Source: Enoplolaimus lenunculus
Lineage: Eukaryota; Nematoda; Enoplea; Enoplida; Thoracostomopsidae
NCBI GenBank assembly: GCA_030248215.1
Contig: JASANG010003123.1
Span: forward strand, 124,001 to 188,000
DNA: 64,000 nt
Reading direction: 5' to 3'
The notes beneath the pieces are model-generated. The model saw only the letters and a list, made by a program, of their open reading frames with translations. It made no database searches and had not been told where the DNA came from. A program made the position numbers and the translations under genes. Positions 63,401 through 64,000 of this stretch are shown one piece after another. Numbering within the stretch: position 1 is the stretch's first letter; each line of letters begins with the position of its first letter.

Positions 63401-63604
63401 AAGATCGTTAAGCTGATTCTCTTGCAGCGTTATTTTGAGTTGGGTACGTAACTAAAATAGTGATTTCCAAATACACTGCCAACATTTCGTGACATAAAGA
63501 TAAAGCATAAAACTTACATTTTCTTGTACGACCGAGTTCAAATGGAATCGGCTGCTTTGCTTTCGTCTTGGTAAAAATTTACGTGGAGGTGGTAACGGCT
63601 GCAT
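31..63604 (-). CDS. WDR62: WDR62/MAPKBP1 orthologue, WD40 scaffold protein (gene span, 3' end outside window)
   Basis: Spliced minus-strand gene. Exons (high to low coordinate): 63518-63604 or an alternative first exon, 15515-15606, 14002-14122, 13681-13773, 13021-13137, 12509-12610, 11347-11529, 10525-10685, 10050-10125, 9218-9331, 8567-8725, 7808-7874, 7099-7270, 6633-6724, 5888-6093, 5392-5510, 5179-5254, 4793-4968, 4296-4436, 3438-3651, 2675-2831, 1550-1596, 1030-1370, 31-276. About 1120 residues are visible. I recognise the family from ordered matches to vertebrate MAPKBP1/WDR62: [90 protein letters not shown]. Known role of the family: double beta-propeller scaffold that binds JNK/MKK7; WDR62 acts at spindle poles and MAPKBP1 in JNK and NF-kB signalling. 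Invertebrates usually have one orthologue of the vertebrate pair, so the symbol is nominal. The Ser-rich C-terminal scaffold part continues beyond position 1. Confidence 0.92.
277..1029 (-). other. Intron region, possible missed exon
   Basis: AT-rich intronic sequence without recognisable repeats. The phase conflict between exons 23 and 24 makes it likely that a short coding exon is hidden here. I could not pick one with confidence. Confidence 0.35.
1030..1370 (-). CDS. WDR62: WDR62 exon 23
   Basis: Phase 0 to 2, acceptor gttgtttag, donor gtaagt. Begins [20 protein letters not shown]. Asn/Ser/Thr-rich low-complexity scaffold sequence ending [22 protein letters not shown]. No domain recognised. 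Open over its whole length between good splice sites. Confidence 0.74.
1550..1596 (-). CDS. WDR62: WDR62 exon 22
   Basis: Small exon, phase 1 to 0, acceptor gctttag, donor gtgagt. Encodes [16 protein letters not shown]. Support comes from splice sites and phase only, since this C-terminal scaffold region is poorly conserved. Confidence 0.68.
1660..1840. repeat. GC-rich inverted repeat copy 1
   Basis: A burst of C and G runs (gggggcggggg, ccccccgg, gcccccag) with AT spacers such as gaaaatttt and caaattttt, sharply different from the AT-rich intron. A second, related block lies at 2260-2405 in the same intron. Confidence 0.6.
2260..2405. repeat. GC-rich inverted repeat copy 2
   Basis: Contains the palindrome gaccccccagatcatctggg followed by ggcccccagg, plus repeated cccccagcaaaatt-type words shared with the block at 1660-1840. 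Can form strong hairpins. Non-coding repeat of unknown class. Confidence 0.6.
2675..2831 (-). CDS. WDR62: WDR62 exon 21
   Basis: Phase 0 to 1, acceptor ttattttag, donor gtaatt. Encodes an Ala/Glu-rich stretch and then [16 protein letters not shown], comparable with the GRWAERAG / GRWVQPG motif that follows the propellers in the vertebrate proteins. Confidence 0.84.
2832..3437 (-). other. WDR62 intron, nothing recognised
   Basis: Intronic sequence between exons 20 and 21. Contains unremarkable short open frames and no repeat family that I recognise. Confidence 0.5.
3438..3651 (-). CDS. WDR62: WDR62 exon 20
   Basis: Phase 2 to 0, acceptor gttttag, donor gtaaga. Acidic and Ser-rich linker ([18 protein letters not shown]) ending in [11 protein letters not shown], which matches the conserved LPLWAKR/LP-W motif just after the propellers of WDR62. 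Confidence 0.88.
4296..4436 (-). CDS. WDR62: WDR62 exon 19 (end of second propeller)
   Basis: Phase 2 to 2, acceptor gtttcag, donor gttagt. Encodes [20 protein letters not shown], closing the last WD blade ([12 protein letters not shown] in MAPKBP1), then a basic Ser/Arg stretch ([10 protein letters not shown]). Confidence 0.93.
4793..4968 (-). CDS. WDR62: WDR62 exon 18 (WD repeats)
   Basis: Phase 0 to 2, acceptor attttag, donor gtaagg. Encodes [20 protein letters not shown], then [20 protein letters not shown] and [11 protein letters not shown], colinear with SGIYIATSCSDK...GHSEIVTGMKF...HLISVSGDS. Confidence 0.94.
5179..5254 (-). CDS. WDR62: WDR62 exon 17 (WD repeat)
   Basis: Phase 2 to 0, acceptor attttag, donor gtgccc. 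Encodes [20 protein letters not shown] and GTLTK, matching [25 protein letters not shown]. Confidence 0.92.
5392..5510 (-). CDS. WDR62: WDR62 exon 16 (WD repeat)
   Basis: Phase 0 to 2, acceptor atttcag, donor gtaagg. Encodes [20 protein letters not shown], then [12 protein letters not shown], matching THHVVRKTTLYDMDVEP...GCQDRNIR. Confidence 0.94.
5888..6093 (-). CDS. WDR62: WDR62 exon 15 (WD repeats)
   Basis: Phase 1 to 0, acceptor tattacag, donor gtgagc. Encodes [20 protein letters not shown], then [14 protein letters not shown] and [14 protein letters not shown], the most diagnostic stretch for the WDR62/MAPKBP1 family. Confidence 0.95.
6190..6300. repeat. TTAGGC-like hexamer cluster in WDR62 intron
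   Basis: Two direct copies of a segment containing gcttaggcttgggc followed by gtacactttttcaacgc, then a degenerate third. The same hexamer-rich words recur at 44596-44668, 46600-46684, 48000-48060 and 48655-48740. Confidence 0.55.
6633..6724 (-). CDS. WDR62: WDR62 exon 14 (WD repeat)
   Basis: Phase 2 to 1, acceptor cttttcag, donor gtaagt. Encodes [20 protein letters not shown] and [10 protein letters not shown], matching [28 protein letters not shown]. Confidence 0.93.
7099..7270 (-). CDS. WDR62: WDR62 exon 13 (second propeller begins)
   Basis: Phase 1 to 2, acceptor tttgcag, donor gttagt. Gly/Ser-rich linker (GGGGSGS), then [20 protein letters not shown] and DRCGNLR, matching [20 protein letters not shown]. 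Confidence 0.94.
7808..7874 (-). CDS. WDR62: WDR62 exon 12
   Basis: Short exon, phase 0 to 1, acceptor gttttag, donor gtaggg. Encodes [20 protein letters not shown], aligned with DLIKIIYVDGNTQALLD of MAPKBP1. Confidence 0.88.
8029..8120. repeat. 46-bp tandem duplication in intron 11
   Basis: Two perfect head-to-tail copies of a 46-bp segment beginning tttttatcaaaactac and ending gaaccgcaacgcaac. Recent local duplication. Confidence 0.85.
8330..8400 (-). pseudogene. Decayed partial duplicate of WDR62 exon 11
   Basis: On the minus strand it reads TIRI, a stop codon, then [15 protein letters not shown]. This is nearly identical to exon 11 ([20 protein letters not shown]) but with the Trp codon turned into TAG and other substitutions. 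Lies about 170 bases downstream of the true exon within the next intron. A further short related scrap follows at about 8398-8445. Confidence 0.85.
8567..8725 (-). CDS. WDR62: WDR62 exon 11 (WD repeat)
   Basis: 53 codons, phase 0. Encodes [20 protein letters not shown] followed by GNIFSQ, matching SSFITCSSDNTIRLWN...RNILS. Donor gtactt is weaker than its neighbours. A decayed partial copy of this exon lies in the next intron (about 8330-8400). Confidence 0.93.
9218..9331 (-). CDS. WDR62: WDR62 exon 10 (WD repeat)
   Basis: 38 codons, phase 0, acceptor actttcag, donor gtaagg. Encodes [20 protein letters not shown], then [18 protein letters not shown], a close match to LSCVYNDHSIYVWDV...VGKVYSALYHSSCVWSVE. 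Confidence 0.95.
10050..10125 (-). CDS. WDR62: WDR62 exon 9
   Basis: Starts in phase 2, ends in phase 0. Encodes [20 protein letters not shown] plus ANHRT, aligned with ARYPDTIALTFDPTNQWL. Acceptor attttcag, donor gtgagt. Confidence 0.92.
10525..10685 (-). CDS. WDR62: WDR62 exon 8 (WD repeat)
   Basis: Acceptor attctag, donor gtaagg, phase 0 to 2. Encodes [20 protein letters not shown], then [20 protein letters not shown], matching YIFCGCADGTVRLF...LSTLPRPHALGTDIA. Confidence 0.93.
11347..11529 (-). CDS. WDR62: WDR62 exon 7 (WD repeat)
   Basis: 61 codons, phase 0, acceptor gctttcag, donor gttagt. Encodes [20 protein letters not shown], then [20 protein letters not shown], matching VPLLGRSGLLGELRNN...VACGRGKKADSTFCIT. 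The intron upstream holds a hAT-like MITE. Confidence 0.93.
11735..12125. mobile_element. hAT-like MITE, CAGGGTGCAACCGGAAT family, copy 1
   Basis: 391 bp, ends CAGGGTGCAACCGGAATT and its inverted copy, with imperfect 8-bp target duplication gccacaac/gccacaag. Subterminal arrays of CCGGTT hexamers at both ends. The interior matches the reverse complement of the copies at 18386-18764 and 52497-52898. No transposase. hAT assignment rests on the 8-bp duplication and CA-G termini. Confidence 0.9.
12509..12610 (-). CDS. WDR62: WDR62 exon 6 (WD repeat)
   Basis: 34 codons, phase 0, acceptor tttccag, donor gtaagt. Encodes [17 protein letters not shown] and [17 protein letters not shown], aligned with [23 protein letters not shown] of MAPKBP1. 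Confidence 0.93.
13021..13137 (-). CDS. WDR62: WDR62 exon 5 (WD repeat)
   Basis: 39 codons, phase 0 at both ends, acceptor atatcag, donor gtaagt. Encodes [20 protein letters not shown], then [19 protein letters not shown], a strong match to the VNVWAWKK...VASNKVS region of the family. Confidence 0.94.
13681..13773 (-). CDS. WDR62: WDR62 exon 4 (WD repeat)
   Basis: 31 codons, phase 0 at both ends, acceptor tttttag, donor gtaagc. Encodes [14 protein letters not shown] and [12 protein letters not shown], nearly colinear with vertebrate GHMPAVRVWD...HKYGVACV. Confidence 0.94.
14002..14122 (-). CDS. WDR62: WDR62 exon 3 (WD repeat)
   Basis: Acceptor tgtttag, donor gtatgt. Encodes [18 protein letters not shown] followed by [19 protein letters not shown], the first full WD blade. 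Starts in phase 2 and ends in phase 0, consistent with both neighbours. Confidence 0.93.
14270..14642. mobile_element. hAT-like MITE, CAGGGATCGACCGGAT family
   Basis: Inverted ends cagggatcgaccgg and ccggtcgatccctg-type with CCGGA-rich subterminal repeats. No matching 8-bp target duplication visible, so an older or rearranged copy. Related to the CCGGATA elements at 51020 and 51513. Confidence 0.75.
15024..15401. mobile_element. hAT-like MITE, CAGGGTTCCACAGGAA family, degenerate copy
   Basis: Left end cagagttccaacagga and right end inverse of cagggtttcaccgga, with CAGGAA hexamers near the right end. Interior shares blocks with the elements at 22167-22436 and about 46090-46490 (e.g. tttataatcatttaaa-type words). 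Target duplication not clear. Confidence 0.65.
15515..15606 (-). CDS. WDR62: WDR62 exon 2
   Basis: Acceptor ttgttttag, donor gtaagt, start phase 0, end phase 2. Encodes [14 protein letters not shown]...[13 protein letters not shown], matching the start of the first propeller of MAPKBP1/WDR62 (LEKVLGLT...YPAGC). Confidence 0.92.
16049..16141 (-). CDS. WDR62: WDR62 orthologue, candidate first coding exon (proximal)
   Basis: ATG-initiated 31-codon frame starting [18 protein letters not shown] and ending ERRRRAASS, followed by donor gtaact in phase 0. It lies only 442 bases from exon 2. Joined to VKLEKVIG it resembles the N-terminus of vertebrate MAPKBP1, where a basic stretch with RREDLSS precedes KVTLEKVLG. 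Could be an alternative promoter/first exon to the one at 63518-63604. Confidence 0.5.
16384..16739. mobile_element. MITE with long TIRs, GTAGCCTAAG family
   Basis: The left end reads gtagcctaagtcgtaattca and the right end is the inverse of gtagcccaagccgtaattca; the inverted repeats continue through further gcccaa words for about 50 bases. No coding capacity. Superfamily not determined. Confidence 0.75.
16740..18385. other. No gene recognised
   Basis: AT-rich non-coding DNA. Open frames here lack homology, splice-site support or codon structure. Confidence 0.5.
18386..18764. mobile_element. hAT-like MITE, CAGGGTGCAACCGGAAT family, copy 2
   Basis: 379 bp flanked by a perfect 8-bp duplication gtgtatag. 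Same interior as 52497-52898 but with two rather than three CCGGAA hexamers in each left-hand array and more substitutions, so somewhat older. Confidence 0.92.
18765..21560. other. No gene recognised
   Basis: AT-rich non-coding DNA with a short (TTA)n run near 19328 and TA-rich stretches. The only open frames are short and unsupported. Confidence 0.5.
21566..21670. repeat. Dispersed repeat (CACCTTGCTAGG), copy 1
   Basis: Begins agccagctcaccttgctagg and ends in caagcaaggttgaaa, forming a loose inverted repeat. A second copy with the same order of words lies at 39131-39245. Confidence 0.6.
21805..22151. mobile_element. hAT-like MITE, GGGTTCCACCGG family, degenerate
   Basis: Left end tagggttccaccgggga, right end inverse of cacggttgaaccggata, with CCGGCTCCGG subterminal words at both sides. 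Directly abuts the element at 22167. No clear target duplication. Confidence 0.6.
22167..22436. mobile_element. hAT-like MITE, CAGGGTTCTAACAAA family
   Basis: 270 bp between perfect 8-bp duplications gtaaattc. CAGGAA hexamers near the left end (aggaacaggaaccgg) and a tandem tttttgcagcacaaaaacag-like duplication near the right end. Confidence 0.85.
23073..24188. repeat. 86-bp palindromic satellite, 13 tandem copies
   Basis: Thirteen head-to-tail units of exactly 86 bp (starts 23073, 23159, 23245 and so on to 24105), almost identical, with a few substitutions in the GC-rich centre (gagccggacgtcggcgtgcg). Each unit is an inverted repeat with arms aagggttgcgctatact and agtatatatagcgcaaccct. The centre is CpG-rich. 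Confidence 0.97.
24189..26860. other. No gene recognised
   Basis: Non-coding AT-rich DNA with TG/TA microsatellites (about 25390-25405 and 25870-25890) and a run of about 14 C residues near 26538-26551. Confidence 0.5.
26869..27146. mobile_element. Foldback-type inverted-repeat element
   Basis: Outer words acaagagtgt and their inverse acactcttgt frame two arms that both contain a gaatgtaccc/aaatgtacca word, an acgcgttgcgttttc/gcgttgcggttttg word and tttagagggggt. The arms are imperfect over more than 100 bases. No coding capacity. Confidence 0.65.
27172..27545. repeat. Degenerate TE-like block with CGGACCGG words
   Basis: Repeated ccggaccggt/ccggtccg words near both ends (27173, 27221, 27260, 27522) suggest an old inverted-repeat element. 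The 149-codon open frame crossing it (27278-27727) has no protein features and is probably chance. Confidence 0.4.
28102..28710. mobile_element. CCAAT-word MITE split by a hAT-like MITE
   Basis: Outer parts carry caggccaatcgcaga...caaatagcaa on the left and its inverted counterpart caaatagcaaattcg...gccaattagtaattgg on the right, as in the intact relative at 57072-57343. It is interrupted by the element at 28180-28564. Confidence 0.7.
28180..28564. mobile_element. hAT-like MITE, CAGGGTGCAACCGG family, diverged copy
   Basis: 385 bp flanked by a perfect 8-bp duplication ctgattgg. Ends cagggtgcaac and gttgcaccctg. Interior diverged from the three young copies. Inserted into a CCAAT-word MITE. 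Confidence 0.88.
29478..29880. mobile_element. hAT-like MITE, CAGGAA family, degenerate
   Basis: Right end gaattccggtggaaccctg; left side has gcaacaggaacaggaattg-type hexamers. Left boundary approximate, no target duplication seen. Confidence 0.55.
29881..32160. other. No gene recognised
   Basis: Non-coding AT-rich sequence ending in a TATA microsatellite block (about 31997-32049). Confidence 0.5.
33051..34544 (+). pseudogene. LINE endonuclease domain with inserted PHD finger
   Basis: APE-type endonuclease: N22 in ASWNVRTL, catalytic E51 in SETR, YAPT at 201-204, D237/N239 in GDWNAQ, D306 in QIDFILV, and S331-D332-H333. Between E51 and the YWSG strand (149) sits a complete C4HC3 PHD finger: C84, C87, C98, C101, H106, C109, C127, C130, with the usual Trp two residues before the last Cys pair (W125). 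RTE endonucleases normally run straight from SETR to the Y-SG strand. The frame shifts after about residue 484 at a C8 run (34504-34511). Confidence 0.9.
34501..35160 (+). pseudogene. LINE reverse transcriptase, N-terminal part
   Basis: Continues the polyprotein in another frame. Contains RT motifs [32 protein letters not shown] and [20 protein letters not shown]. The frame is left again at about 35080 just after QVIETGT. The next block, [19 protein letters not shown], is read in the frame used by the downstream segment. Confidence 0.9.
35085..36251 (+). pseudogene. LINE reverse transcriptase, C-terminal part
   Basis: Contains [32 protein letters not shown], the catalytic [12 protein letters not shown] (FADD form of the YADD box), thumb motif [11 protein letters not shown] and YLGSSIS. 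The C-terminal region has [19 protein letters not shown] and [11 protein letters not shown] as in RTE elements. The stop codon is followed almost at once by the GAT tail. Confidence 0.93.
37131..38070. other. No gene recognised
   Basis: Apart from the TA-rich microsatellite there is only non-coding DNA. The 95-codon frame at 37560-37847 shows no domain or splice support. Confidence 0.45.
37376..37420. repeat. TA-rich microsatellite
   Basis: Alternating tatata/aatata repeat, probably prone to hairpins. Confidence 0.8.
38074..38340 (-). mobile_element. tRNA-derived SINE-like element with (TATC)n tail
   Basis: On the minus strand a tRNA-like head contains a good A box (tagctgagtgg) and, about 35 bases on, a B box (agttcggatcc). 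It is followed by unique sequence and ends in a (TATC) repeat at 38074-38098 (GATA on the plus strand). The tRNA stems are not intact, so this is not a functional tRNA. The exact 5' end is uncertain. Confidence 0.55.
38646..39035. mobile_element. hAT-like MITE, CAGGGTGGCACC / CGGATTC family, degenerate
   Basis: Right end ggtgccaccctg, left end cagtgtggcaac, with subterminal (CGGATT) words on both sides. Same family as the intact copy at 54376-54743. No clear target duplication. Confidence 0.65.
39131..39245. repeat. Dispersed repeat (CACCTTGCTAGG), copy 2
   Basis: Starts agccagctcaccttgctagg and ends caagcaaggttgaaa, as at 21566-21670. Confidence 0.6.
39889..39952 (-). repeat. (GATA)n repeat plus SINE-tail fragment
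   Basis: GATA repeat followed by about 45 bases (cctcgaggtgtttagacaca) closely resembling the segment next to the GATA repeat at 38074-38140. Probably the tail of a truncated copy of the same SINE. Confidence 0.55.
39960..40885. other. No gene recognised
   Basis: Non-coding. The small frames here carry no recognisable domain. Confidence 0.45.
40886..41070. repeat. Minisatellite of TTTTGTCCGGACGGCC units
   Basis: About ten degenerate units of roughly 15-17 bases built from ggccttttgtccg words, with a second half in which a longer unit (gggaccacttgtccggcggc) is itself duplicated. Locally palindromic and GC-rich. Confidence 0.8.
41071..44590. other. No gene recognised
   Basis: Non-coding DNA with degenerate MITE scraps (e.g. 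ggaattccgtttgcacctt near 43415) and a block near 43935-44035 sharing caccgtgcgt and atgatacca words with the MITE at 47213-47428. A G-run of 14 bases lies near 44312. Confidence 0.45.
44596..44668. repeat. TTAGGC hexamer cluster
   Basis: Two direct copies of a gcttaggcttaggaatacgc word, separated by tgttgcaacgcttaa. Confidence 0.65.
44680..45062. mobile_element. hAT-like MITE, GGGTGCAA...TTGCACCC, degenerate
   Basis: Right end ccggttgcaccctg is canonical, left end agggtgcaaatgg is eroded. Left side has three spaced ccggaatc words. No target duplication found. Confidence 0.6.
45588..46022 (+). CDS. GPCR exon 1 (N-terminus and TM1)
   Basis: ATG with A at -3. 145 codons, donor gtgagt, phase 0. 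Extracellular N-terminus, then TM1 [20 protein letters not shown] and a basic first loop RYRRRLLNK. No obvious signal peptide. Confidence 0.85.
45588..50628 (+). CDS. Rhodopsin-family (class A) GPCR with very long third intracellular loop
   Basis: Four exons (45588-46022, 46765-47056, 48101-48602, 49128-50628) join in perfect phase to 909 codons plus stop. N-terminus of about 100 residues with N-glycosylation site NSS (51); TM1 at 101-127; TM2 near 140-160; W170-G173-C177 (WxxGxxxC) before TM3; ERY 201-203; TM4 222-242; ECL2 Cys263; TM5 274-298 with P286; TM6 840-864 with FALCWLP; TM7 874-898. The third loop spans about residues 299-838. Unusual: Asn150 replaces the Asp of TM2, TPAIT replaces NPxxY, and only about eleven residues follow TM7. 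Resembles neuropeptide-type receptors (WxxGxxxC, CWLP), but the ligand cannot be assigned. Lies antisense inside WDR62 intron 1. Confidence 0.9.
46090..46490. mobile_element. hAT-like MITE in GPCR intron 1
   Basis: Right end ttcctgttggaggaaccctg. Interior shares words with 15024-15401 and 22167-22436 (tttataatcatttaaacatt). Includes ccggctccggctccgg subterminal words near the right end. Left edge approximate. Confidence 0.6.
46541..46716. mobile_element. Short TIR element in GPCR intron 1
   Basis: About 24-bp inverted ends cccatgtatagaacagggcc / inverse of cccatgtatagaacaacggc. The core carries TTAGGC-like hexamers (ggcttaggcttaggcttag). Lies 48 bases before exon 2. Confidence 0.75.
46765..47056 (+). 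CDS. GPCR exon 2 (TM2-TM4)
   Basis: Acceptor atttcag, donor gtaagc, phase 0 to 1. Encodes [16 protein letters not shown] (TM2), [10 protein letters not shown] (conserved Trp, Gly and disulphide Cys), [14 protein letters not shown] (TM3 end) and [19 protein letters not shown] (TM4). Confidence 0.9.
47213..47428. mobile_element. MITE related to the 86-bp satellite (GPCR intron 2)
   Basis: Inverted ends ttaagcgtaagacttgcgct and inverse of ttaggcttacgctttttcca, each followed by a gcgctatact / gcgctgtact word. Core made of GC-rich caccgt and ggacggtggc repeats around an internal palindrome atgataccatat. Arms match the satellite units at 23073-24188. Confidence 0.7.
48000..48060. repeat. TTAGGC-like cluster in GPCR intron 2
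   Basis: Words acgcttagatttagg, gcttaagtctaagcccaagcc facing each other shortly before exon 3. Confidence 0.5.
48101..48602 (+). CDS. GPCR exon 3 (ECL2, TM5, start of third loop)
   Basis: Acceptor cattaag, donor gtaaac, phase 1 to 2. Frame is open upstream of the Met at 48187: [13 protein letters not shown] provides the ECL2 cysteine. TM5 is [20 protein letters not shown]. Then loop sequence with a poly-Thr tract (about residues 335-358) encoded by an ACA repeat. Confidence 0.85.
48370..48445 (+). repeat. ACA/ACG microsatellite encoding poly-Thr
   Basis: In-frame (ACA)n within GPCR exon 3, giving a run of about 20 Thr with two Ala interruptions in the third intracellular loop. Confidence 0.9.
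48655..48740. repeat. TTAGGC-like cluster in GPCR intron 3
   Basis: Begins aggcttaggcttagg and ends with inverse words ctcaagcctgagcccta, so weakly palindromic. Confidence 0.5.
49128..50628 (+). CDS. GPCR exon 4 (third loop, TM6, TM7, stop)
   Basis: Acceptor gatttcag, phase 2, 500 codons to TAA. Ser/Thr/Pro/Asn-rich loop with six 10-residue repeats (647-706), poly-Asn, then [20 protein letters not shown] (TM6) and [20 protein letters not shown] (TM7). Confidence 0.9.
49837..50022 (+). repeat. 30-bp coding minisatellite (decapeptide repeat)
   Basis: Six tandem copies of a 10-residue unit, consensus QPMKSxxExR (e.g. [30 protein letters not shown]), in GPCR exon 4. Units differ at several positions but keep P-M-K/N-S and an acidic residue followed by R/N. 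Confidence 0.9.
50810..50815 (+). terminator. Candidate polyadenylation signal of the GPCR gene
   Basis: AATAAA 182 bases after the stop codon, followed closely by GT-rich cagtgttgtgcc. A (CAA)n repeat lies further on at about 50872-50901. Single-motif evidence only. Confidence 0.4.
51020..51393. mobile_element. hAT-like MITE, CAGGGTGCGACCGGATA family, copy 1
   Basis: Ends caggatgcgatcggat and inverse of cagggtgcgaccggat. Subterminal ccggata repeats. Imperfect 8-bp duplication gcaattgc/ctaattgc. Lies 390 bases past the GPCR stop. Confidence 0.8.
51513..51960. mobile_element. hAT-like MITE, CAGGGTGCGACCGGATA family, copy 2
   Basis: 448 bp with perfect 8-bp duplication gtaagcag. Ends cagggtgcgaccgg and ccggtcgcaccctg. 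Multiple CCGGATA words near each end. Confidence 0.92.
52392..53207. mobile_element. GGGATGTGCCGATA family element, interrupted by a hAT-like MITE
   Basis: Inverted ends tagggatgtgccgatacc / inverse of ttagggatgtgaagattgat; subterminal arrays of GCCGAT hexamers (gatgccgatgccgatacc). Split by the element at 52497-52898. Relatives lie at 55161-55448 and 59915-60292. Confidence 0.8.
52497..52898. mobile_element. hAT-like MITE, CAGGGTGCAACCGGAAT family, copy 3 (youngest)
   Basis: 402 bp, perfect 8-bp duplication aacattac, canonical ends, three CCGGAA hexamers in each left-hand array. Interior nearly identical to 11735-12125 in reverse. Inserted inside the GCCGAT-family element. Confidence 0.95.
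53991..54113 (-). CDS. Candidate coding first exon of unknown gene (possible WDR62 alternative start)
   Basis: An ATG in good context (A at -3) opens a frame starting [20 protein letters not shown] and ending ELQQQ. With a GC donor (gcaagg) after ELQQQ it ends in phase 0 and could join WDR62 exon 2. With the GT donor five bases further (exon to 53986) it ends in phase 2 and would need another partner. Looks like a genuine basic and helical N-terminus, but I recognise no family. Confidence 0.4.
54376..54743. mobile_element. hAT-like MITE, CAGGGTGGCACC / CGGATT family
   Basis: 368 bp, perfect 8-bp duplication ctacacag, ends cagggtggcatc and ggcgccaccctg, with tandem ggattcggattcgg subterminal hexamers on both sides. 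Confidence 0.92.
55161..55448. mobile_element. GCCGAT family element, internally rearranged copy
   Basis: Left end tagtgatgtgtcgattaatc with GCATCGG words. Shares interior with 52899-53060 in reverse (e.g. taattgaaacgaaccgttct). Confidence 0.65.
55452..55727. mobile_element. MITE, CCCTATTCACACGTGCAAG family, copy 1
   Basis: Inverted ends ccctattcacacgtgcaag / inverse of ctatatacacacgcgcaag, both leading into a tttttgctgc/tttttgctgctag word. Internal repeats of tgcaactt/aagttgca type. Confidence 0.75.
56204..56646. mobile_element. hAT-like MITE, CCGGATA family, copy 3 (degenerate)
   Basis: Ends ctgggtgcgaccggat and inverse of cagtgtgcgaccggat, with ccggataccggatacc words. Interior related to 51020-51393. 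Target duplication eroded. Confidence 0.75.
57072..57343. mobile_element. CCAAT-word MITE (intact relative of 28102-28710)
   Basis: Inverted ends gtaggccaatgtgg / inverse of gtaggccaatctgc, followed on both sides by aattggtctaggctaatct. Several internal gctattgaa/gctattcgaa words. Confidence 0.8.
58079..58361. mobile_element. MITE, CCCTATTCACACGTGCAAG family, copy 2
   Basis: Left cccattcacaagcgctaatt..., right inverse of ccctatccacacgtgcaag. Interior rich in ttgcagctgcaa and gtgcaag words, as at 55452-55727. Confidence 0.72.
58362..59914. other. No gene recognised
   Basis: Non-coding AT-rich sequence. The 98-codon frame at 59277-59573 is unsupported. Confidence 0.45.
59915..60292. mobile_element. 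GCCGAT family element, solo copy
   Basis: Left end taggatgtgccgattaatcg with gcatcggcatc repeats, right end cggcatcgtaatcggcaaaa. Interior colinear with the halves of 52392-53207 in reverse orientation, without the nested MITE. Confidence 0.7.
60293..63517. other. No gene recognised
   Basis: Non-coding, with TA microsatellites (about 61590-61620, 62540-62580). Short open frames lack supporting features. Confidence 0.45.
63518..63604 (-). CDS. WDR62: WDR62 orthologue, candidate first coding exon (distal)
   Basis: Encodes 29 residues beginning [16 protein letters not shown] and ending NSVVQEN, then a strong donor gtaagt in phase 0. Exon 2 also begins in phase 0 with VKLEKVIG, giving a junction that resembles the vertebrate TVQN-RVSLEKVLG region. 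The basic, proline-rich N-terminus is usual for the family. Purine at -3 of the ATG. Using it requires an intron of about 48 kb. Confidence 0.6.
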
Positions 63605-64000
63605 TGCGCAGTAGATTAATATAATTTCTACGGCAGGGTTTATAATAAATACTTAATTATAAAAATAGTTTCGTAAACTTACAATACAATGGTATAAGTT
63701 AACTAATATATACACCCGAATATTCGTACTCATACGTATATGTCTAAAACTCAAAACTGCAAAAATTCATTTTCCGATGAACCAGAATCACACTGTGCTC
63801 GGTACAATCTCCAATTCCGAGCTATAGTGTTGATTTTGCTCCGGGCAAACCGAATAGACTGGAAAATTTTTTAATATATCGTGACGTTATTAATGCGGAT
63901 GACCCATATATAATTTTTTAAACGATGCCTTAAATGTTTTAAACGTGAAAATGCAACAGTTTGTGCTTTGTCACAATGAAACCAAAGTGTTTTGTGTTTC
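63605..64000 (-). other. 5' flank of the distal WDR62 first exon
   Basis: Should contain the 5' UTR and promoter if the distal first exon is real. No clear core promoter motif could be picked out by eye. Confidence 0.35.

Larger units (their letters stand above)
15607..63517 (-). other. Giant WDR62 intron 1 (if distal first exon is used)
   Basis: About 48 kb between exon 2 and the distal first exon. Holds the antisense GPCR gene, the RTE element, satellite DNA and most of the MITEs described here. If only the proximal first exon at 16049-16141 is used, 16142 onward is intergenic instead. Confidence 0.55.

Overview
This is a piece of an invertebrate animal nuclear genome. It has many short exons with GT-AG introns, AT-rich introns packed with small inverted-repeat transposons, a non-LTR retrotransposon, a SINE-like repeat and satellite DNA. 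The sequence alone does not fix the phylum. The retrotransposon resembles RTE elements known from flatworms and other invertebrates, and the main gene is closer to the vertebrate pair WDR62/MAPKBP1 than a very derived lineage would be.

Minus strand, 63604 down to 31 and off the left edge: one large gene, the WDR62/MAPKBP1 orthologue (double WD40 propeller scaffold of JNK signalling and mitotic spindle poles). I place 24 exons. Reading phases agree at every junction from exon 1 to exon 23. The junction from exon 23 to exon 24 does not agree, so a small exon is probably unrecognised between 277 and 1029. Exons 2-24 lie in 31-15606. The first coding exon is uncertain: 63518-63604, 16049-16141 and, more weakly, 53991-54113 can all join exon 2 in phase. 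If the distal one is used, intron 1 is about 48 kb and contains everything else in the window.

Plus strand, 45588-50628: a complete four-exon rhodopsin-family GPCR (909 aa), antisense to and nested inside that intron. It has a roughly 540-residue third intracellular loop with poly-Thr, poly-Asn and a tandem decapeptide repeat. Several canonical class A residues are altered and there is almost no C-terminal tail.

Mobile DNA: a nearly intact 3.4 kb RTE-type LINE (32894-36288) whose endonuclease carries an inserted PHD finger sits inside an older tandem-repeat element with inverted ends (about 32170-37130). Several families of hAT-like MITEs start with CAGGGT-type ends, carry 8-bp target duplications and have family-specific subterminal hexamer arrays. 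Other inverted-repeat MITEs also occur, two of them with hAT MITEs nested inside. A 13-copy 86-bp satellite (23073-24188) is built of palindromic units whose arms match a solitary MITE at 47213-47428. No LTR, retroviral or Polinton-like element was recognised, and no convincing tRNA, rRNA or CRISPR feature was found.
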